Assembly: GCF_900089495.1 (NCBI RefSeq)
Contig: NZ_LT605203.1
Coordinates: 2,071,621-2,135,620, forward strand
Length of the DNA: 64,000 nt
DNA from: Thiomonas sp. X19
GTDB lineage: Bacteria > Pseudomonadota > Gammaproteobacteria > Burkholderiales > Burkholderiaceae_C
Direction of reading: 5' to 3'
The notes beneath the pieces were generated by a model. The model had not been told where the DNA came from, did not search any database, and saw only the letters and a program-made list of their open reading frames with translations. The stretch's first letter is position 1, and each line of letters starts with the position of its first letter. A program made the position numbers and the translations under genes. Positions 8,573 to 18,390 of the stretch are shown here, piece after piece.

Positions 8573-9457
8573 CTACGGTTCCGTGCCGCGAACCATGGGG
8601 CGATCCGGGTCTGCGCACCATTCACTCCACGAACCCGGGTACAAGGCCGAGCCGCCGAGCCCGGCATGCTCCAGCGCCAGGATGTTGTGGCAGGCGGAGA
8701 CGCCCGAACCGCACTGATTCACGATCTCATGCGGCTTGCGTTTGCCCAGCAGCGCCAGCCATTCGGTGCGCAGATCCTGCGCCGGTTTGAAGCGGCCATC
8801 GTCACCCAGGTTGTCGCGGAAAAAACGGCAAACGGCGCCGGGAATATGGCCGGCCTTCGGGTCCAGAGTCTCGCCATCTCCGCCATAGCGCTGCAGCGAG
8901 CGCGCGTCGACCAGCAGGCGCTGGCGATGCCGCAGATTGGCGACGAGGTCATCGACCTGCACAAACTGGGCCAAACTCGGGCGGAGGCTGAAATCGCCGC
9001 GCGGCAGCGGCGCGGGGCTTGTGGTCTGCACCGCTCCTCCCGCTGCCCCCCAGGACTGCCAGCCGCCATCCAGCACCGCCACCTGGTCGTGGCCCAGCCA
9101 GCGCAACAGCCACCACAGCCGCGCCGCATAAGGGCCTTGGGCGCGGTCGTAAGCCACCACTTGCTGGCCGCTGCGCAGGCCATGTCGGGCCAGCAGATCG
9201 GCCAGCGCGGCGCGGTCCGGCAGGGGGTGGCGGCCGTTGCTGCCGTTTGGCAGCGAGGCCAGATCGCGGTCGAGGTGGACGTGGATGGCGCCGGGGATAT
9301 GGCCGCTGGCGTAGTCGCGTTCGCCGGCGCCAGGATCGGAGAGTTCGTGGCTGCAATCGGCCACGAAAACGCCGGCCAAGGCCTGCTGCAGTTGCGCGGC
9401 GGAGATCAGCGTGGTGTAGCGGGCGGCTTGGTGATTCGTCTCGCGAGATGCGGTCAT
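8573..9457 (-). CDS. sseA: Thiosulfate/3-mercaptopyruvate sulfurtransferase
   Basis: A 294-residue two-domain rhodanese. The inactive N-terminal domain contains DYASGHIPGAIHVHLD, and the C-terminal domain repeats the pattern (KAGHIPGAV). The catalytic loop is NQCGSGVSACHN with Cys249. A CGSG(V/T) loop is characteristic of 3-mercaptopyruvate sulfurtransferases rather than thiosulfate-specific rhodaneses, so cysteine-derived 3-mercaptopyruvate is the likelier donor. The protein should be cytoplasmic, since no signal peptide is seen. A strong hairpin precedes its start codon. The symbol sseA is given by family, and specificity has not been tested. Confidence 0.85.
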   Translation of the reverse strand: MTASRETNHQAARYTTLISAAQLQQALAGVFVADCSHELSDPGAGERDYASGHIPGAIHVHLDRDLASLPNGSNGRHPLPDRAALADLLARHGLRSGQQVVAYDRAQGPYAARLWWLLRWLGHDQVAVLDGGWQSWGAAGGAVQTTSPAPLPRGDFSLRPSLAQFVQVDDLVANLRHRQRLLVDARSLQRYGGDGETLDPKAGHIPGAVCRFFRDNLGDDGRFKPAQDLRTEWLALLGKRKPHEIVNQCGSGVSACHNILALEHAGLGGSALYPGSWSEWCADPDRPMVRGTEP

Positions 9458-9464
9458 GATGCGC

Positions 9465-9511
9465 TCAGGCTGCGTCGGGGTCTTGGATTATGCCCCGCGA
9501 ACGCAGCCTGA
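9465..9511 (-). promoter_or_regulatory. Hairpin in the leader of the sulfurtransferase gene
   Basis: An 11-bp perfect inverted repeat (TCAGGCTGCGT at 9465-9475 against ACGCAGCCTGA at 9501-9511) encloses a second 5-bp stem, CGGGG/CCCCG. It fills most of the 68-bp gap between the Rieske oxygenase stop and the sulfurtransferase ATG on the minus strand. There is no T-run, so it is not a standard terminator. It could be an RNA leader structure, a processing site or an operator. Confidence 0.45.
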
Positions 9512-9525
9512 AGCATCAAGCATCC

Positions 9526-10650
9526 TCATGGCTTGTTCAGGCCCAATGGCAGACCCAGCTTGCTCCGGTACCACTCGTGGAAATGGCGCATGCCGTCTTC
9601 CATCGGCGACTGGTAAGGGCCGGCCTGGTCGTCGCCGCGTTCCATCAGCGCGCGGCGCCCGGCATCCATGCGCAGGGCGATTTCGTCGTCTTCGACGCAG
9701 GTTTCCATGTAGGCGGCACGTTCGGCCTCGATGAAATCACGCTCGAATGCGGCAATTTCCTCGGGGTAGTAGAACTCCACCACATTCATGGTTTTCTGCG
9801 GCCCCAGCGGATACAGCGCCGACACCACCAGCACATGGGGATACCACTCCACCATGATGTTGGGGTAGAGCGTGAGCCAGATGGCGCCATGCTCGGGCGG
9901 CACGCCTTCGCGGAAATTCAGCACCGCCTCGTGCCACTTGGCATACGCCGCGCTGCCAGCCTTGCGCAGCGCGTTGTTGATGCCAACCGTCTGCACGCTG
10001 AACTCGGTGCCGAACTGCCAGGCCAGGTTGTCGCAAGTCACGAACTGGCCGAGGCCGGGGTGGAAGGGGCCGACGTGGTAGTCCTCCAGATACACCTCGA
10101 TGAAGGTCTTCCAGTTGTAGTCGCACACATGGTGTTCGATGTGGTCGAGCACATAGCCGCTGAAATCGAAGGCCTGCGGCTTGTCCAGCCCCTGGAGTGC
10201 GCGGGAGACGTCGAAGCCGTTGCGCTCGAACAGCAGGCCGTTCCAGCGCTGCGGTCGCGCGTAGCGTTGCAGATGCAGGCAAGGATCCTGATCGAAGTGC
10301 GGCGCGCCGATCAACTCGCCGTCAAGCTTGTAGGTCCAGCGGTGCAGCGGACAGACGATGTTGCGCCCTGTCTGGCCGCGGCCCTTGAGCATCACGGCCT
10401 GGCGGTGGCGGCAGACGTTGGAGAGCAAGTCCACATCGCCCTGGGCATTGCGCACCAAGGCGCGGCCATCACCTTCCTGGGGCAGGGCGAAATAGTCGCC
10501 CGCGTTGGGCAACGCCAGTTCGTGCCCGAGATAGCGTGGTCCGGCATCGAAGATGAGTTGTTTCTCCTTCGCATACAGCTCGACGTCAAAATATGCCGTG
10601 ACCGGCAGTTGGGTTTTGCTCGGGGCCAGATGCGCACTCAAATCCGACAT
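9526..10650 (-). CDS. Rieske-type ring-hydroxylating oxygenase, alpha subunit
   Basis: A 374-residue non-haem iron oxygenase. The N-terminal Rieske [2Fe-2S] site is C80-x-H82 with C100-x2-H103 (CRHRQ, CPLHRW). The mononuclear iron ligands appear in EDYHVGPFHPGL (His192, His197). The start at 10650 (MSDLSAHLAP) has an AGGAG about 13 bp upstream, and an upstream ATG at 10743 would add an unsupported extension. No beta subunit, ferredoxin or reductase gene is nearby, so it resembles the stand-alone choline- or carnitine-monooxygenase-like clade rather than a complete aromatic dioxygenase operon. The substrate is unknown. It diverges from xseB, sharing a 204-bp intergenic region. Confidence 0.85.
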   Translation of the reverse strand: MSDLSAHLAPSKTQLPVTAYFDVELYAKEKQLIFDAGPRYLGHELALPNAGDYFALPQEGDGRALVRNAQGDVDLLSNVCRHRQAVMLKGRGQTGRNIVCPLHRWTYKLDGELIGAPHFDQDPCLHLQRYARPQRWNGLLFERNGFDVSRALQGLDKPQAFDFSGYVLDHIEHHVCDYNWKTFIEVYLEDYHVGPFHPGLGQFVTCDNLAWQFGTEFSVQTVGINNALRKAGSAAYAKWHEAVLNFREGVPPEHGAIWLTLYPNIMVEWYPHVLVVSALYPLGPQKTMNVVEFYYPEEIAAFERDFIEAERAAYMETCVEDDEIALRMDAGRRALMERGDDQAGPYQSPMEDGMRHFHEWYRSKLGLPLGLNKP

Positions 10651-10854
10651 GATGGGCTTGTCATCTCCTGAAAAGTCAAACAAATAACAGCCGGGCGATT
10701 CTAGACCGGACCCGCAGAGGGGGTTGAGGAGCCTGTGGGCCATGTGTTTCGCCGCTACCCATAAAATGGATACCCCTGAAACCTCATCACGACCCGCGGC
10801 CTTTTGCCGAGCCGCCAGGCCCGGAGCCAGGCCTGCGGGGAAGCTCCCACACGC

Positions 10855-11115
10855 ATGAATGCCAGCCCGCGCAAATCAACCCAAGCCGACAGTCCGCCTG
10901 AAAGCTATGAGCAGGCCGTGGTGGAACTGGAGCGGCTCGTGCAACAGCTTGAATCCGGACAGATGAGCCTGGACGACATGCTCAAGTCCTATCAGCGCGG
11001 ATCGACCCTGCTGCGTTACTGCCGCGAGAAACTGGAATCGGTCGAGCAGCAGATCCAGATTCTGGACGGCGCCGAACTCAAGCCTTATGCGAGCGACCGC
11101 TCGGCCGGGAATTGA
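10855..11115 (+). CDS. xseB: Exodeoxyribonuclease VII small subunit
   Basis: An 86-residue protein that contains the XseB helical core SYEQAVVELERLVQQLE, GQMSLDDMLKSYQRG and LESVEQQI. The small subunit associates with XseA to degrade single-stranded DNA in the cytoplasm. The start MNASPRKS was chosen because it gives the usual length, and an in-frame ATG 17 codons upstream is less likely. It is the first gene of an apparent xseB-ispA-dxs operon, an order common in Burkholderiales. xseA is not in the window. Confidence 0.92.
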   Translation: MNASPRKSTQADSPPESYEQAVVELERLVQQLESGQMSLDDMLKSYQRGSTLLRYCREKLESVEQQIQILDGAELKPYASDRSAGN

Positions 11116-11206
11116 TGGCATGCTCGGATCATCCACCATGCAGGCTGCGGACGCGCTCATGCGAGGGCAGGGCGCGGTCGCGCGCTCGGCCATGCCACGC
11201 GAGGTC

Positions 11207-12133
11207 ATGAGCTCTGACAGCGCGTTTCAGGCCTGGGCCGACTTGCGCATGCGCCGGATCCAGGCCCTGATCGATGCCCATCTTCCACTGCAAGCTGCCG
11301 CCAGCCCGGCTCTGGCCGAGGCGATGCACTACGCCGCCGCCTTGGGCGGCAAGCGCATCAGGCCCTTGCTGGTCTGGGCTGCTGGCGAATGTTTCGATGC
11401 CGACACCCAAGCCATGGACGCAGCCGCTTGCGCCGTGGAACTGGTGCATGCCTATTCCCTGGTGCATGACGATCTGCCCTGCATGGACAACGATGTGTTG
11501 CGGCGCGGGCGACCCACGGCGCATATAAAGTTCGGCGAAGCCGCGGCTCTGCTGGCCGGTGACGCCCTGCAGGCGCGGGCATTCGAAGTGTTGACCTCCA
11601 ACCCGCAGATTCCCAGCAGCGTCCAGGCCAGGCTGTGCGCCCTGCTTGCCACCGCCGCAGGCGTCAGTGGCATGGCGGGCGGGCAGGCGCTCGACCTCGC
11701 GGCAACGGGCCGGCATCTGGATGTGGAGGCCCTGAGCGATATGCACCGCCGCAAGACCGGAGCCTTGCTCAAGGCCAGCCTGCTGATGGGCCTGGCCTGC
11801 GTCGAGCCCGGCCATTTGCAGATCGACGAGCACAGCCGTGCGGCGGCAATGCTCGGCCACTATGCCGACGCCATTGGCCTGGCCTTCCAGGTGGTGGACG
11901 ATGTGCTCGACGCCAGCGCCGACTCCGCCACGTTGGGCAAGACTGCTGGCAAGGATGCGGCGCAGCACAAGGCCACCTTCGTCACCTTGCTCGGGCTGCA
12001 AGCGGCGCAAGATCTGGCGCGGCAACTGCTGGGCCAGGCGCTGCAGGCGCTCGACGCCTTGCCGCCCGCACGTCGGCTGCGCGCCGAGCCGCTGGCCGAA
12101 CTGGCGCGGCGCATCGTCATCCGGAGCCATTGA
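11207..12133 (+). CDS. ispA: Farnesyl diphosphate synthase (polyprenyl synthetase)
   Basis: The protein condenses IPP with DMAPP and GPP to give farnesyl diphosphate. With the start at 11207 it is 308 residues. It shows the first aspartate-rich motif [11 protein letters not shown] and the second DDVLDASAD, plus the [11 protein letters not shown] substrate-binding block. In-frame ATGs reach up to 11087, inside xseB. I chose [10 protein letters not shown] because it gives the family length, but its ribosome-binding site is poor, so the start is uncertain. It ends 2 bp before dxs, so the two isoprenoid genes are very probably translationally coupled. Confidence 0.92.
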   Translation: MSSDSAFQAWADLRMRRIQALIDAHLPLQAAASPALAEAMHYAAALGGKRIRPLLVWAAGECFDADTQAMDAAACAVELVHAYSLVHDDLPCMDNDVLRRGRPTAHIKFGEAAALLAGDALQARAFEVLTSNPQIPSSVQARLCALLATAAGVSGMAGGQALDLAATGRHLDVEALSDMHRRKTGALLKASLLMGLACVEPGHLQIDEHSRAAAMLGHYADAIGLAFQVVDDVLDASADSATLGKTAGKDAAQHKATFVTLLGLQAAQDLARQLLGQALQALDALPPARRLRAEPLAELARRIVIRSH

Positions 12134-12135
12134 GC

Positions 12136-14049
12136 ATGGACTTGCTCGAACGCATTCAAGATCCGCACGACCTGCGCCGGCTCCAACCCGAGCAATTGCC
12201 GCAACTGGCGCAGCAACTGCGCCAGTTCATCCTGGACACGGTGTCGCGCACCGGCGGGCATCTCTCGTCCAACCTCGGCACGGTCGAACTCACCGTGGCC
12301 TTGCACTACGTTTTCGACACCCCGCACGACCGCCTGGTGTGGGACGTGGGCCACCAGACCTACGCCCACAAGATTCTCACCGGGCGGCGCGAGCAGATGG
12401 GCACATTGCGCCAACTCAACGGCTTGTCCGGTTTTCCGCGCCGCGAGGAATCTCCGTACGACAGTTTCGGCACCGCGCATTCCTCCACGTCCATTTCGGC
12501 CGCGCTGGGCATGGCCCTGGCCGCACAGCACAAAGGCGAGCGACGCAAGGTGGTGGCCGTGATCGGCGACGGCGCCATGACCGGCGGCATGGCCTTCGAG
12601 GCGCTGAACAACGCCGGCGTGCATCCCGAGGCCGACCTCTTGGTCGTGCTCAACGACAACGACATGTCGATATCCGCCCCCGTCGGTGCGCTCAATCGCT
12701 ATCTGGCACGTCTGCTGTCCGGCCGCTTCTACGCCAATGCGCGCGACGCCGCCAAGCAGGTGTTGAAGGTCGCGCCGCCACCTTTGTTCGAACTCGCACG
12801 GCGGCTGGAAGAGCATGCCAAGGGCCTGGTCGCGCCTGGCACTTTGTTCGAGGAATTCGGTTTCGACTATGTCGGCCCGATCGACGGCCACGACCTGCAC
12901 GCCCTGATTCCGACGCTGGAAAATCTGCGCGAACGCACCGGGCCGCGACTGCTGCACGTGGTCACGAAAAAAGGCTACGGCTACAAGCTGGCCGAGGCCG
13001 ACCCGATCACCTACCACGGCCCTGGCCGCTTCAACCCCGCCGAAGGCATCAAGCCGCCGGCTGTTGCACCCAAGCCGACCTACGCTCAAGTCTTCGGCCA
13101 GTGGCTGTGCGATATGGCAAGGCGTGACGAGCGCCTCGTGGCCATCACCCCGGCCATGTGCGAGGGCTCGGGCCTGGTGGAATTCACCAAGCAGTTCCCC
13201 GAGCGCTACCACGACGTGGGTATCGCCGAGCAGCACGCCGTGACCTTCGCCGCCGGCCTGGCGTGTGAAGGTTTGAAGCCCGTGGTCGCCATCTATTCCA
13301 CTTTCCTGCAGCGGGCTTACGACCAGGTCATTCACGACGTGGCGATTCAGCATCTGCCCGTGCTGTTCGCCATCGACCGTGCCGGCGTGGTCGGCGCCGA
13401 TGGTGCGACGCATACCGGCGCTTTCGACATTCCCGCCCTGCGCTGCCTGCCCGGGTTCACCGTGATGGCGCCCGCCGATGAGTTGGAGTGCCGGCAAATG
13501 TTGTCCACCGGTTTCGCCCTGGACGGACCCGCTGCCGTGCGCTACCCGCGCGGAGCCGGGACTGGGGCGCATGTCGACCGTTCCACGCTCAATGCCCTGC
13601 CTCTGGGGCGTGCCCAGCTGCGGCGCGAATCGCAGGCCAGAGCAGGCCATCGCATCGCCATTCTGACGTTTGGCCCGGTGTTGCATGCGGCCTTGCAGGC
13701 GGCGGAGGCGTTGGATGCGAGCGTCATCAATATGCGCTTCGTCAAGCCGCTGGACGTGGACATGCTGCGCCGCATGGCATTGGGTCACGATGCCCTGGTG
13801 ACGGTGGAGGAGGGCGTGGTGCAGGGTGGGGCCGGCGCCGCTTGTCTGGAAGCCTTGCAGGGCTTGGGGCTGCAGATCCCCGTGCTCAACCTCGGCTTGC
13901 CGGACGCGTGGCTGGAGCATGGCGACCCGGCGCAGATCATGGCCGCCTGCGGCCTGGACGCAACCGGCTTGTTGCGCAGCATCCGCGCGCGCTTTCCGCA
14001 GGCTGGTGGCGAGGAGCCGGAGCCGCGGCGACGCGCAGCCAACGATTGA
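12136..14049 (+). CDS. dxs: 1-deoxy-D-xylulose-5-phosphate synthase
   Basis: A 637-residue thiamine diphosphate enzyme that joins pyruvate and glyceraldehyde 3-phosphate, the first step of the MEP isoprenoid pathway. The TPP/Mg-binding motif [16 protein letters not shown] is clear. So are the early [12 protein letters not shown], the transketolase middle domain ([17 protein letters not shown]) and the C-terminal domain (RYPRGAG, NLGLPD). The ATG follows the ispA stop by 2 bp. The length is typical. The C-terminal 15 residues are Arg/Glu rich and probably not conserved. Confidence 0.96.
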   Translation: MDLLERIQDPHDLRRLQPEQLPQLAQQLRQFILDTVSRTGGHLSSNLGTVELTVALHYVFDTPHDRLVWDVGHQTYAHKILTGRREQMGTLRQLNGLSGFPRREESPYDSFGTAHSSTSISAALGMALAAQHKGERRKVVAVIGDGAMTGGMAFEALNNAGVHPEADLLVVLNDNDMSISAPVGALNRYLARLLSGRFYANARDAAKQVLKVAPPPLFELARRLEEHAKGLVAPGTLFEEFGFDYVGPIDGHDLHALIPTLENLRERTGPRLLHVVTKKGYGYKLAEADPITYHGPGRFNPAEGIKPPAVAPKPTYAQVFGQWLCDMARRDERLVAITPAMCEGSGLVEFTKQFPERYHDVGIAEQHAVTFAAGLACEGLKPVVAIYSTFLQRAYDQVIHDVAIQHLPVLFAIDRAGVVGADGATHTGAFDIPALRCLPGFTVMAPADELECRQMLSTGFALDGPAAVRYPRGAGTGAHVDRSTLNALPLGRAQLRRESQARAGHRIAILTFGPVLHAALQAAEALDASVINMRFVKPLDVDMLRRMALGHDALVTVEEGVVQGGAGAACLEALQGLGLQIPVLNLGLPDAWLEHGDPAQIMAACGLDATGLLRSIRARFPQAGGEEPEPRRRAAND

Positions 14050-14224
14050 CACGGTGCCGTCGCGGCCTGTGTTTGCTGGCCGATCAGCATCGAATGCCGT
14101 GTGGCAGGCATGTCCAGCCGTGATTCCTGCTCAGGCAAAGGATATGCCGAAGCCACGATAATCCCGAATGAATAAGTCAACAAATCTCACGTCCAGGCCT
14201 GACCCCAAAAGACCAGTCCCGACC

Positions 14225-15013
14225 ATGAACAAACCATTCGAAGCCATCCCAGACATTCAAAGCGCGACCGATACCCGCCGTATTCCGATCCAGCGCGTCG
14301 GCATCAAGAGCCTGCGCTATCCCTTGAACGTGTGCATGGCCGATGGCAGCAACCAGTCCACCGTGGCCATGGTCGACGCCGATGTTGCACTGTCCGCCGA
14401 GAAGAAGGGCACGCATATGTCGCGCTTCGTTGAAATCCTCGAAGCCATCGATGCACCGCTGGACTATGCCGGGCTCATCGCACTGACCCAGACCATGCGG
14501 CTGCATCTCCAGGCCGATGCGGGTCGGCTCGAATTCCGCTTCCCCTTGTTCGTGCGCAAGACGGCTCCCGTCAGCGGCGTGCAAAGCTTGATGGACTACG
14601 AGGCCGCGTGGATCGTGCAGGTGCGGGGGGAGCACACGCAGGTCACGGCGCGAGTGCAGGTGCCGGTCAAGGCGCTATGCCCTTGCTCCAAGGAAATATC
14701 CGATTACGGCGCGCACAACCAGCGCTCGCACATCACCATCACGGCCCAACTCAAGGCGCCGGTCGCCTTCGAACAGCTCATCCGCATGGCAGAGGAAGAG
14801 GCGTCTTGTGAAATCTGGGGTCTGCTGAAGCGGCCCGACGAGAAATTCGTCACCGAGCATGCCTACGAAAACCCGAAATTCGTCGAAGACCTGGTGCGCG
14901 ATGTGGCCGCCCGCGTGCAGAGCGACGCACGCATCGGCAGCTATGTGGTGGAGGCCGAGAATTTCGAATCCATCCACAACCACTCGGCTTACGCCCGGAT
15001 CGAACGCGTCTGA
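14225..15013 (+). CDS. folE2: GTP cyclohydrolase FolE2
   Basis: A 262-residue type IB GTP cyclohydrolase I, which makes dihydroneopterin triphosphate for folate synthesis. The family signature [20 protein letters not shown] carries the catalytic cysteine. FolE2 works with manganese or other metals instead of obligate zinc and often replaces FolE under zinc limitation. No Zur-like site was recognised upstream. The start at 14225 gives the standard [13 protein letters not shown] beginning, and the ATG at 14168 would add 19 unlikely residues. A 175-bp spacer separates it from dxs. Confidence 0.94.
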   Translation: MNKPFEAIPDIQSATDTRRIPIQRVGIKSLRYPLNVCMADGSNQSTVAMVDADVALSAEKKGTHMSRFVEILEAIDAPLDYAGLIALTQTMRLHLQADAGRLEFRFPLFVRKTAPVSGVQSLMDYEAAWIVQVRGEHTQVTARVQVPVKALCPCSKEISDYGAHNQRSHITITAQLKAPVAFEQLIRMAEEEASCEIWGLLKRPDEKFVTEHAYENPKFVEDLVRDVAARVQSDARIGSYVVEAENFESIHNHSAYARIERV

Positions 15014-15139
15014 GCGCCCCCAGCAGTCCGCAAGCAGACTCCCCCCGAGGGGACAAGACAATTCGGGAGCGACCCTTCGTTTCCTTGAGAAGTGGCAGGC
15101 GCCGCGCTCGTCGGAGCGCGGCGGGTTCGTCGCGCAAAC

Positions 15140-15589
15140 TCAGGCCGGGTTCAGCAAGGCTTTGACGCGGGCGGAGGCGACGGCCATGTCGGCACGGCCC
15201 GCCAGGCGCGCCTTGAGCGGCCCCATCACCTTGCCCAGGTCTTGCGGCGCACTGGCGCCGACCTCAGTCATCACGGCACGGATTTCCTGATCGAGTGCGT
15301 CGCCGCTCAGGCGCGCCGGCAAGTAGGGTTGGAGGACGGTGATTTCCAGGCGCTCCTTCGCCGCCAGGTCTTCGCGGCCACCGGCCTCGAACTGGCTGAT
15401 GGAATCGCGGCGTTGCTTGATCATCTTGTCGAGGATGGCAACAACAGCGGCATCGTCGAGTTCCACACGCTCGTCCACTTCTTTTTGCTTGACCGCAGCC
15501 AGCAGCAGGCGAATGGTGCCGAGGCGATCGGCTTCCTTGGCGCGCATGGCGGCCTTCATGTCGTCTTGAATGCGTGTTTTAAGGTTCAT
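15140..15589 (-). CDS. yqeY: YqeY-like protein (GatB/YqeY domain)
   Basis: A 149-residue protein resembling the C-terminal tail domain of the amidotransferase subunit GatB. It has the YqeY landmarks: MKAAMRAKEADRLGTIRLLL near the N-terminus, KQRRDSISQFEAGGREDL in the middle and GKVMGPLKARLAGRAD near the end. Its role is unknown, although the fold suggests RNA or tRNA binding. It is downstream of rpsU on the same strand, an old conserved association. A Rho-independent terminator ends only 6 bp before its ATG, so no Shine-Dalgarno sequence is visible. The adjacent ATG at 15592 could be the start instead. Confidence 0.9.
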   Translation of the reverse strand: MNLKTRIQDDMKAAMRAKEADRLGTIRLLLAAVKQKEVDERVELDDAAVVAILDKMIKQRRDSISQFEAGGREDLAAKERLEITVLQPYLPARLSGDALDQEIRAVMTEVGASAPQDLGKVMGPLKARLAGRADMAVASARVKALLNPA

Positions 15590-15595
15590 CATGGC

Positions 15596-15626
15596 AAAAA
15601 GCCCGCAGACTTGAGGTCTGGCGGGC
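15596..15626 (-). terminator. Intrinsic terminator after rpsU, abutting yqeY
   Basis: Read on the minus strand, a GC-rich stem (GCCCGC pairing with GCGGGC, extended by AGAC/GTCT with one bulge) is followed directly by TTTTT. It lies between rpsU and yqeY, and the T-run ends 4-7 bases before the tandem ATGs of yqeY. It should end most rpsU transcripts and let only a fraction read into yqeY. Confidence 0.8.
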
Positions 15627-15719
15627 AGAATTCGGAATCCATCAACCACCGGAAAAACCGAAACCCAGAACCTATGCCTGAGCCCGGCAGGCCTGGCTGC
15701 CAGTAAGGCGGCCCAGGGT

Positions 15720-15932
15720 TCAGTACAGACGTTTGGGCAGCATGTGGCTGCGAATGCGCTTGTAGTGGCGCTTCACGGCAGCAGCCTTCTTGCGCTTGCG
15801 CTCGGCGGTCGGCTTCTCGTAGAACTGGCGAGCCCGCAGATCCGTCAGCAGGCCGAGTTTTTCAATCGTGCGCTTGAATCGGCGCAGTGCAACATCGAAG
15901 GGTTCATTTTCTTTGATGCGAATCGTGGTCAT
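15720..15932 (-). CDS. rpsU: 30S ribosomal protein S21
   Basis: A 70-residue protein starting [21 protein letters not shown], with the basic C-terminal helix [20 protein letters not shown]21 joins the small subunit near the anti-Shine-Dalgarno region and helps translation initiation. The start at 15932 gives the exact family length and has an AAAGGTAG ribosome-binding site, so the upstream ATG (MFAM) is rejected. It is divergent from tsaD. In many proteobacteria rpsU is followed by dnaG and rpoD, but here yqeY follows and then folE2 converges from the other strand. Confidence 0.97.
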   Translation of the reverse strand: MTTIRIKENEPFDVALRRFKRTIEKLGLLTDLRARQFYEKPTAERKRKKAAAVKRHYKRIRSHMLPKRLY

Positions 15933-15956
15933 TGCAAACAACTACCTTTCAGCAAA

Positions 15957-16005
15957 GCCCGAGCTAAGCTCGGCTGGATTGGACGAAATAAACCTGTAAA
16001 GTATA
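15957..16005 (-). promoter_or_regulatory. rpsU: rpsU promoter -10 and leader hairpin
   Basis: On the minus strand a TATACT -10 element occupies 16000-16005, with no convincing -35. Downstream, in the predicted leader, CCGAGCT/AGCTCGG form a 7-bp perfect stem at 15959-15973 followed by GCTTTG, about 27 bp before the rpsU start. The hairpin could be an attenuator or an autoregulatory site. That is inference. Confidence 0.4.
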
Positions 16006-16138
16006 ACGGCTCTGTCTGATTGTTGGACGCAAGTCTCCTGGATGCGGGCAGCGCCCAGCGCTTAGGGTTGAAAATCGGCCGAAAATGTGCCCGCAACACC
16101 ACACCACCTTGGCCCATGCCATTCACATGGGTGAATCA

Positions 16139-17233
16139 ATGCATCCACCAGTACCCGAAGCCGTGACCAAACTCGCCGCCGAGCCCATCCGCGTTCTCGG
16201 CCTGGAGACTTCGTGCGATGAAACCGGCATTGCCGTGTACGACAGTCGGGATGGCCTGCTGGCGCATGCCTTGCATTCACAAGTGGTCATGCACCAGGCC
16301 TACGGCGGCGTGGTGCCCGAGCTGGCTTCCCGCGACCATATTGCGCGAACACTGCCCCTGGTGCAGCAGACCTTGCACGACGCGGGTTGTTCCCTGGGCG
16401 ATATGGACGCGATCGCCTACACGCGCGGCCCCGGCTTGGCCGGTGCCTTGCTGGTCGGGGCGGGCCTGGCGACGGCACTGGCGATGGCCGCGGACAAGCC
16501 GCTCCTCGGCGTGCATCACCTGGAAGGTCATTTGCTGTCGCCCCTGCTTTCCGACCCGATGCTGACTTTTCCTTTCGTCGCCTTGCTGGTCTCGGGGGGG
16601 CACACGATGTTGCTGGACGTGGCCGATCTAGGCCGCTACCGGCTGCTGGGCGAGACGGTGGATGACGCCGCCGGCGAGGCTTTCGACAAGTCGGCGAAAC
16701 TGCTGGGCCTGGGGTATCCGGGTGGGCCTGCGCTGGCGCGGCTTGCCGCATTCGGCAACCCCGAGGCGTTCGCCTTGCCCAGGCCCAAGCTGCACAGCGG
16801 GAACCTCGATTTTTCGTTTGCGGGCCTGAAGACTGCAGTTCTGACCCGGGTGAACCAACTGGGGACGAATATCTGCGAGCAAAGCCGCGCCGACTTGGCC
16901 GCATCCACGCAGGAGGCCATCACCGACGTGCTGTGCAGGAAGTCCATGCAGGCCTTGCGTCAGAGCGGGCGTGGAACCCTGGTCGTGGCGGGCGGGGTGG
17001 GGGCGAACAGCCGGTTGCGCGAGAAGCTCGATGCCGCATGCCGGCAAGTCGGCGCGCGCGTTTGCTATCCCGATCTGCAGTGGTGCACGGACAACGGGCC
17101 GATGATTGCCTATGCCGCTTGCCGGCGTTTGCAGGCGGGGCTTGCCAAAGCCAGTCACAGCTACGCCTTCGACATTCGTCCGCGTTGGGATCTGGCTGAA
17201 CTCGCTGAAGTCACAGCGCAGGACATGGCTTGA
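16139..17233 (+). CDS. tsaD: tRNA N6-adenosine threonylcarbamoyltransferase
   Basis: TsaD transfers the threonylcarbamoyl group to A37 of ANN-decoding tRNAs, together with TsaB and TsaE. The 364-residue protein shows [16 protein letters not shown], the metal-ligand motif HHLEGH, the ATP-binding [16 protein letters not shown] and [11 protein letters not shown]. Three in-frame ATGs (16085, 16127, 16139) compete. I took 16139 because it lies nearest the conserved core, but no strong ribosome-binding site decides it. It is divergent from rpsU, an ancient neighbourhood. Confidence 0.95.
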   Translation: MHPPVPEAVTKLAAEPIRVLGLETSCDETGIAVYDSRDGLLAHALHSQVVMHQAYGGVVPELASRDHIARTLPLVQQTLHDAGCSLGDMDAIAYTRGPGLAGALLVGAGLATALAMAADKPLLGVHHLEGHLLSPLLSDPMLTFPFVALLVSGGHTMLLDVADLGRYRLLGETVDDAAGEAFDKSAKLLGLGYPGGPALARLAAFGNPEAFALPRPKLHSGNLDFSFAGLKTAVLTRVNQLGTNICEQSRADLAASTQEAITDVLCRKSMQALRQSGRGTLVVAGGVGANSRLREKLDAACRQVGARVCYPDLQWCTDNGPMIAYAACRRLQAGLAKASHSYAFDIRPRWDLAELAEVTAQDMA

Positions 17234-17297
17234 TCGCATGCCATCGTATGGCCGAAAGCAGCATTGGCTTTCGCGCAGCCCCAACGTTCACGCAGGC

Positions 17298-18065
17298 TCA
17301 AACTTCCCAGACACCCTCGGGTTGGAAGTCGTAGTCTTCGCCGCTGCTGGCGTGCCCGCGTGAATTGCAAACCACGCGAGACATGCCTACGGCATAGTCG
17401 TGGCGACAGTGCAGGTGGCCGTGGATCCAGAGGTGGCTGCGCTCGATCAGGTCGTCGTAGGCATTGCAGAAACTTGCCGTCGCACCATTCACCGGGTAAC
17501 GCTGGTCGGTGCTTCGCAAACTGGGCGCAAAGTGGGTGATGACCACGGTCTTGTCGTATTGCCCCGGGGCGCTGGGCGCGGCTTGGAGTTGATCGCTCAG
17601 CCACGCCTTGTTGCGCAGGCCTTCCTGGCGCAAGGATTCGGCATCCATCGGCAGGCCGTGGCGGGTGGAGTGCTGCACTTCCTCGATGAAATAGCGCGCG
17701 GCGCGCATGCAGCGGGCACGCTCCGACGCGCCGAACAGGTCAAAGTCGTTCCAGAGCGTTGTTCCCAGAAAGCGCACGCGCTGCTCACCGAACTGCAGGA
17801 TGACGCTTTCACGCTCCAGCATGGTGATGCCCAGGCGCTCGCAGCGGGTGCGCAAGGACTGCAGGGTGGCGTCGAAATCTTTGTGATCGAATTCGTGATT
17901 GCCGGCGATGAACACCACGGGCACAGGCCAACGGGCAAAAAGATCCAGCCCCTCGTGCCCAGCGTCAATGTCGCCAGCCAGCACCAGAATGTCCGCACCG
18001 GGGGCCGGCTGCGGGGCGAAGGTTTCGGTTTCCAGGTGGAGGTCGGATAGCAGTTGAAGGCGCAT
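17298..18065 (-). CDS. Calcineurin-like metallophosphoesterase
   Basis: A 255-residue cytoplasmic phosphoesterase. The dimetal motifs are in order: SDLHLE near residue 7, [21 protein letters not shown] and [10 protein letters not shown], followed by CNSRGHA. This pattern is that of a broad family of phosphohydrolases, and the substrate is unknown. The start [10 protein letters not shown] was chosen because the first metal motif normally lies within ten residues of the N-terminus. An in-frame upstream extension is unsupported. It converges with tsaD and diverges from rpsO. Confidence 0.88.
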   Translation of the reverse strand: MRLQLLSDLHLETETFAPQPAPGADILVLAGDIDAGHEGLDLFARWPVPVVFIAGNHEFDHKDFDATLQSLRTRCERLGITMLERESVILQFGEQRVRFLGTTLWNDFDLFGASERARCMRAARYFIEEVQHSTRHGLPMDAESLRQEGLRNKAWLSDQLQAAPSAPGQYDKTVVITHFAPSLRSTDQRYPVNGATASFCNAYDDLIERSHLWIHGHLHCRHDYAVGMSRVVCNSRGHASSGEDYDFQPEGVWEV

Positions 18066-18390
18066 GCCGGGCACTCGATGCAATACAAATCGGCGCAATG
18101 TAACTGCAATTGCACGGCCGCGGGCGATGTCTTGGCAGGCAGCGCGTGAAATGCCCACTGCGTGTGAAGTTATTCACGGAAACGGACGGATCTACGCTGC
18201 CACGTTCGATTTTTCATGGCGCCGCAGCCAATTTGGCTGGATCCAGCCTCGACCCGAGTCTCCCATGTTTGGGCGCCCGGCGCGGCCGGCATGCGGCGCT
18301 CAAGCCATGCGATCAGGTAAACTCTTCGTTTTTTCACGGCGCGGAACGGTTTCTTCTGCGTTCGCCAGTTCTCTCCAGGAAACTTTCAAG
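18066..18390. other. Non-coding region between metallophosphoesterase and rpsO
   Basis: 325 bp without a credible gene. It holds the divergent promoter region of the metallophosphoesterase gene and rpsO. A perfect short palindrome, GTGAA-GTTA-TTCAC (18164-18177), and a hairpin around AGCCAATTTGGCT are visible. A TAAACT at 18315-18320 could be the rpsO -10, without a good -35. The rpsO Shine-Dalgarno AGGAAAC is near 18377. Confidence 0.5.

Noticed and set aside
11860..14052. A 730-codon minus-strand open frame opposite ispA and dxs
   Set aside because: It is an antisense shadow of two conserved enzymes.
17253..17273. A perfect 7-bp inverted repeat (CGAAAGC/GCTTTCG) between convergent tsaD and the metallophosphoesterase gene
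   Set aside because: It has no T-run on either side and short arms, so I do not call it a terminator.
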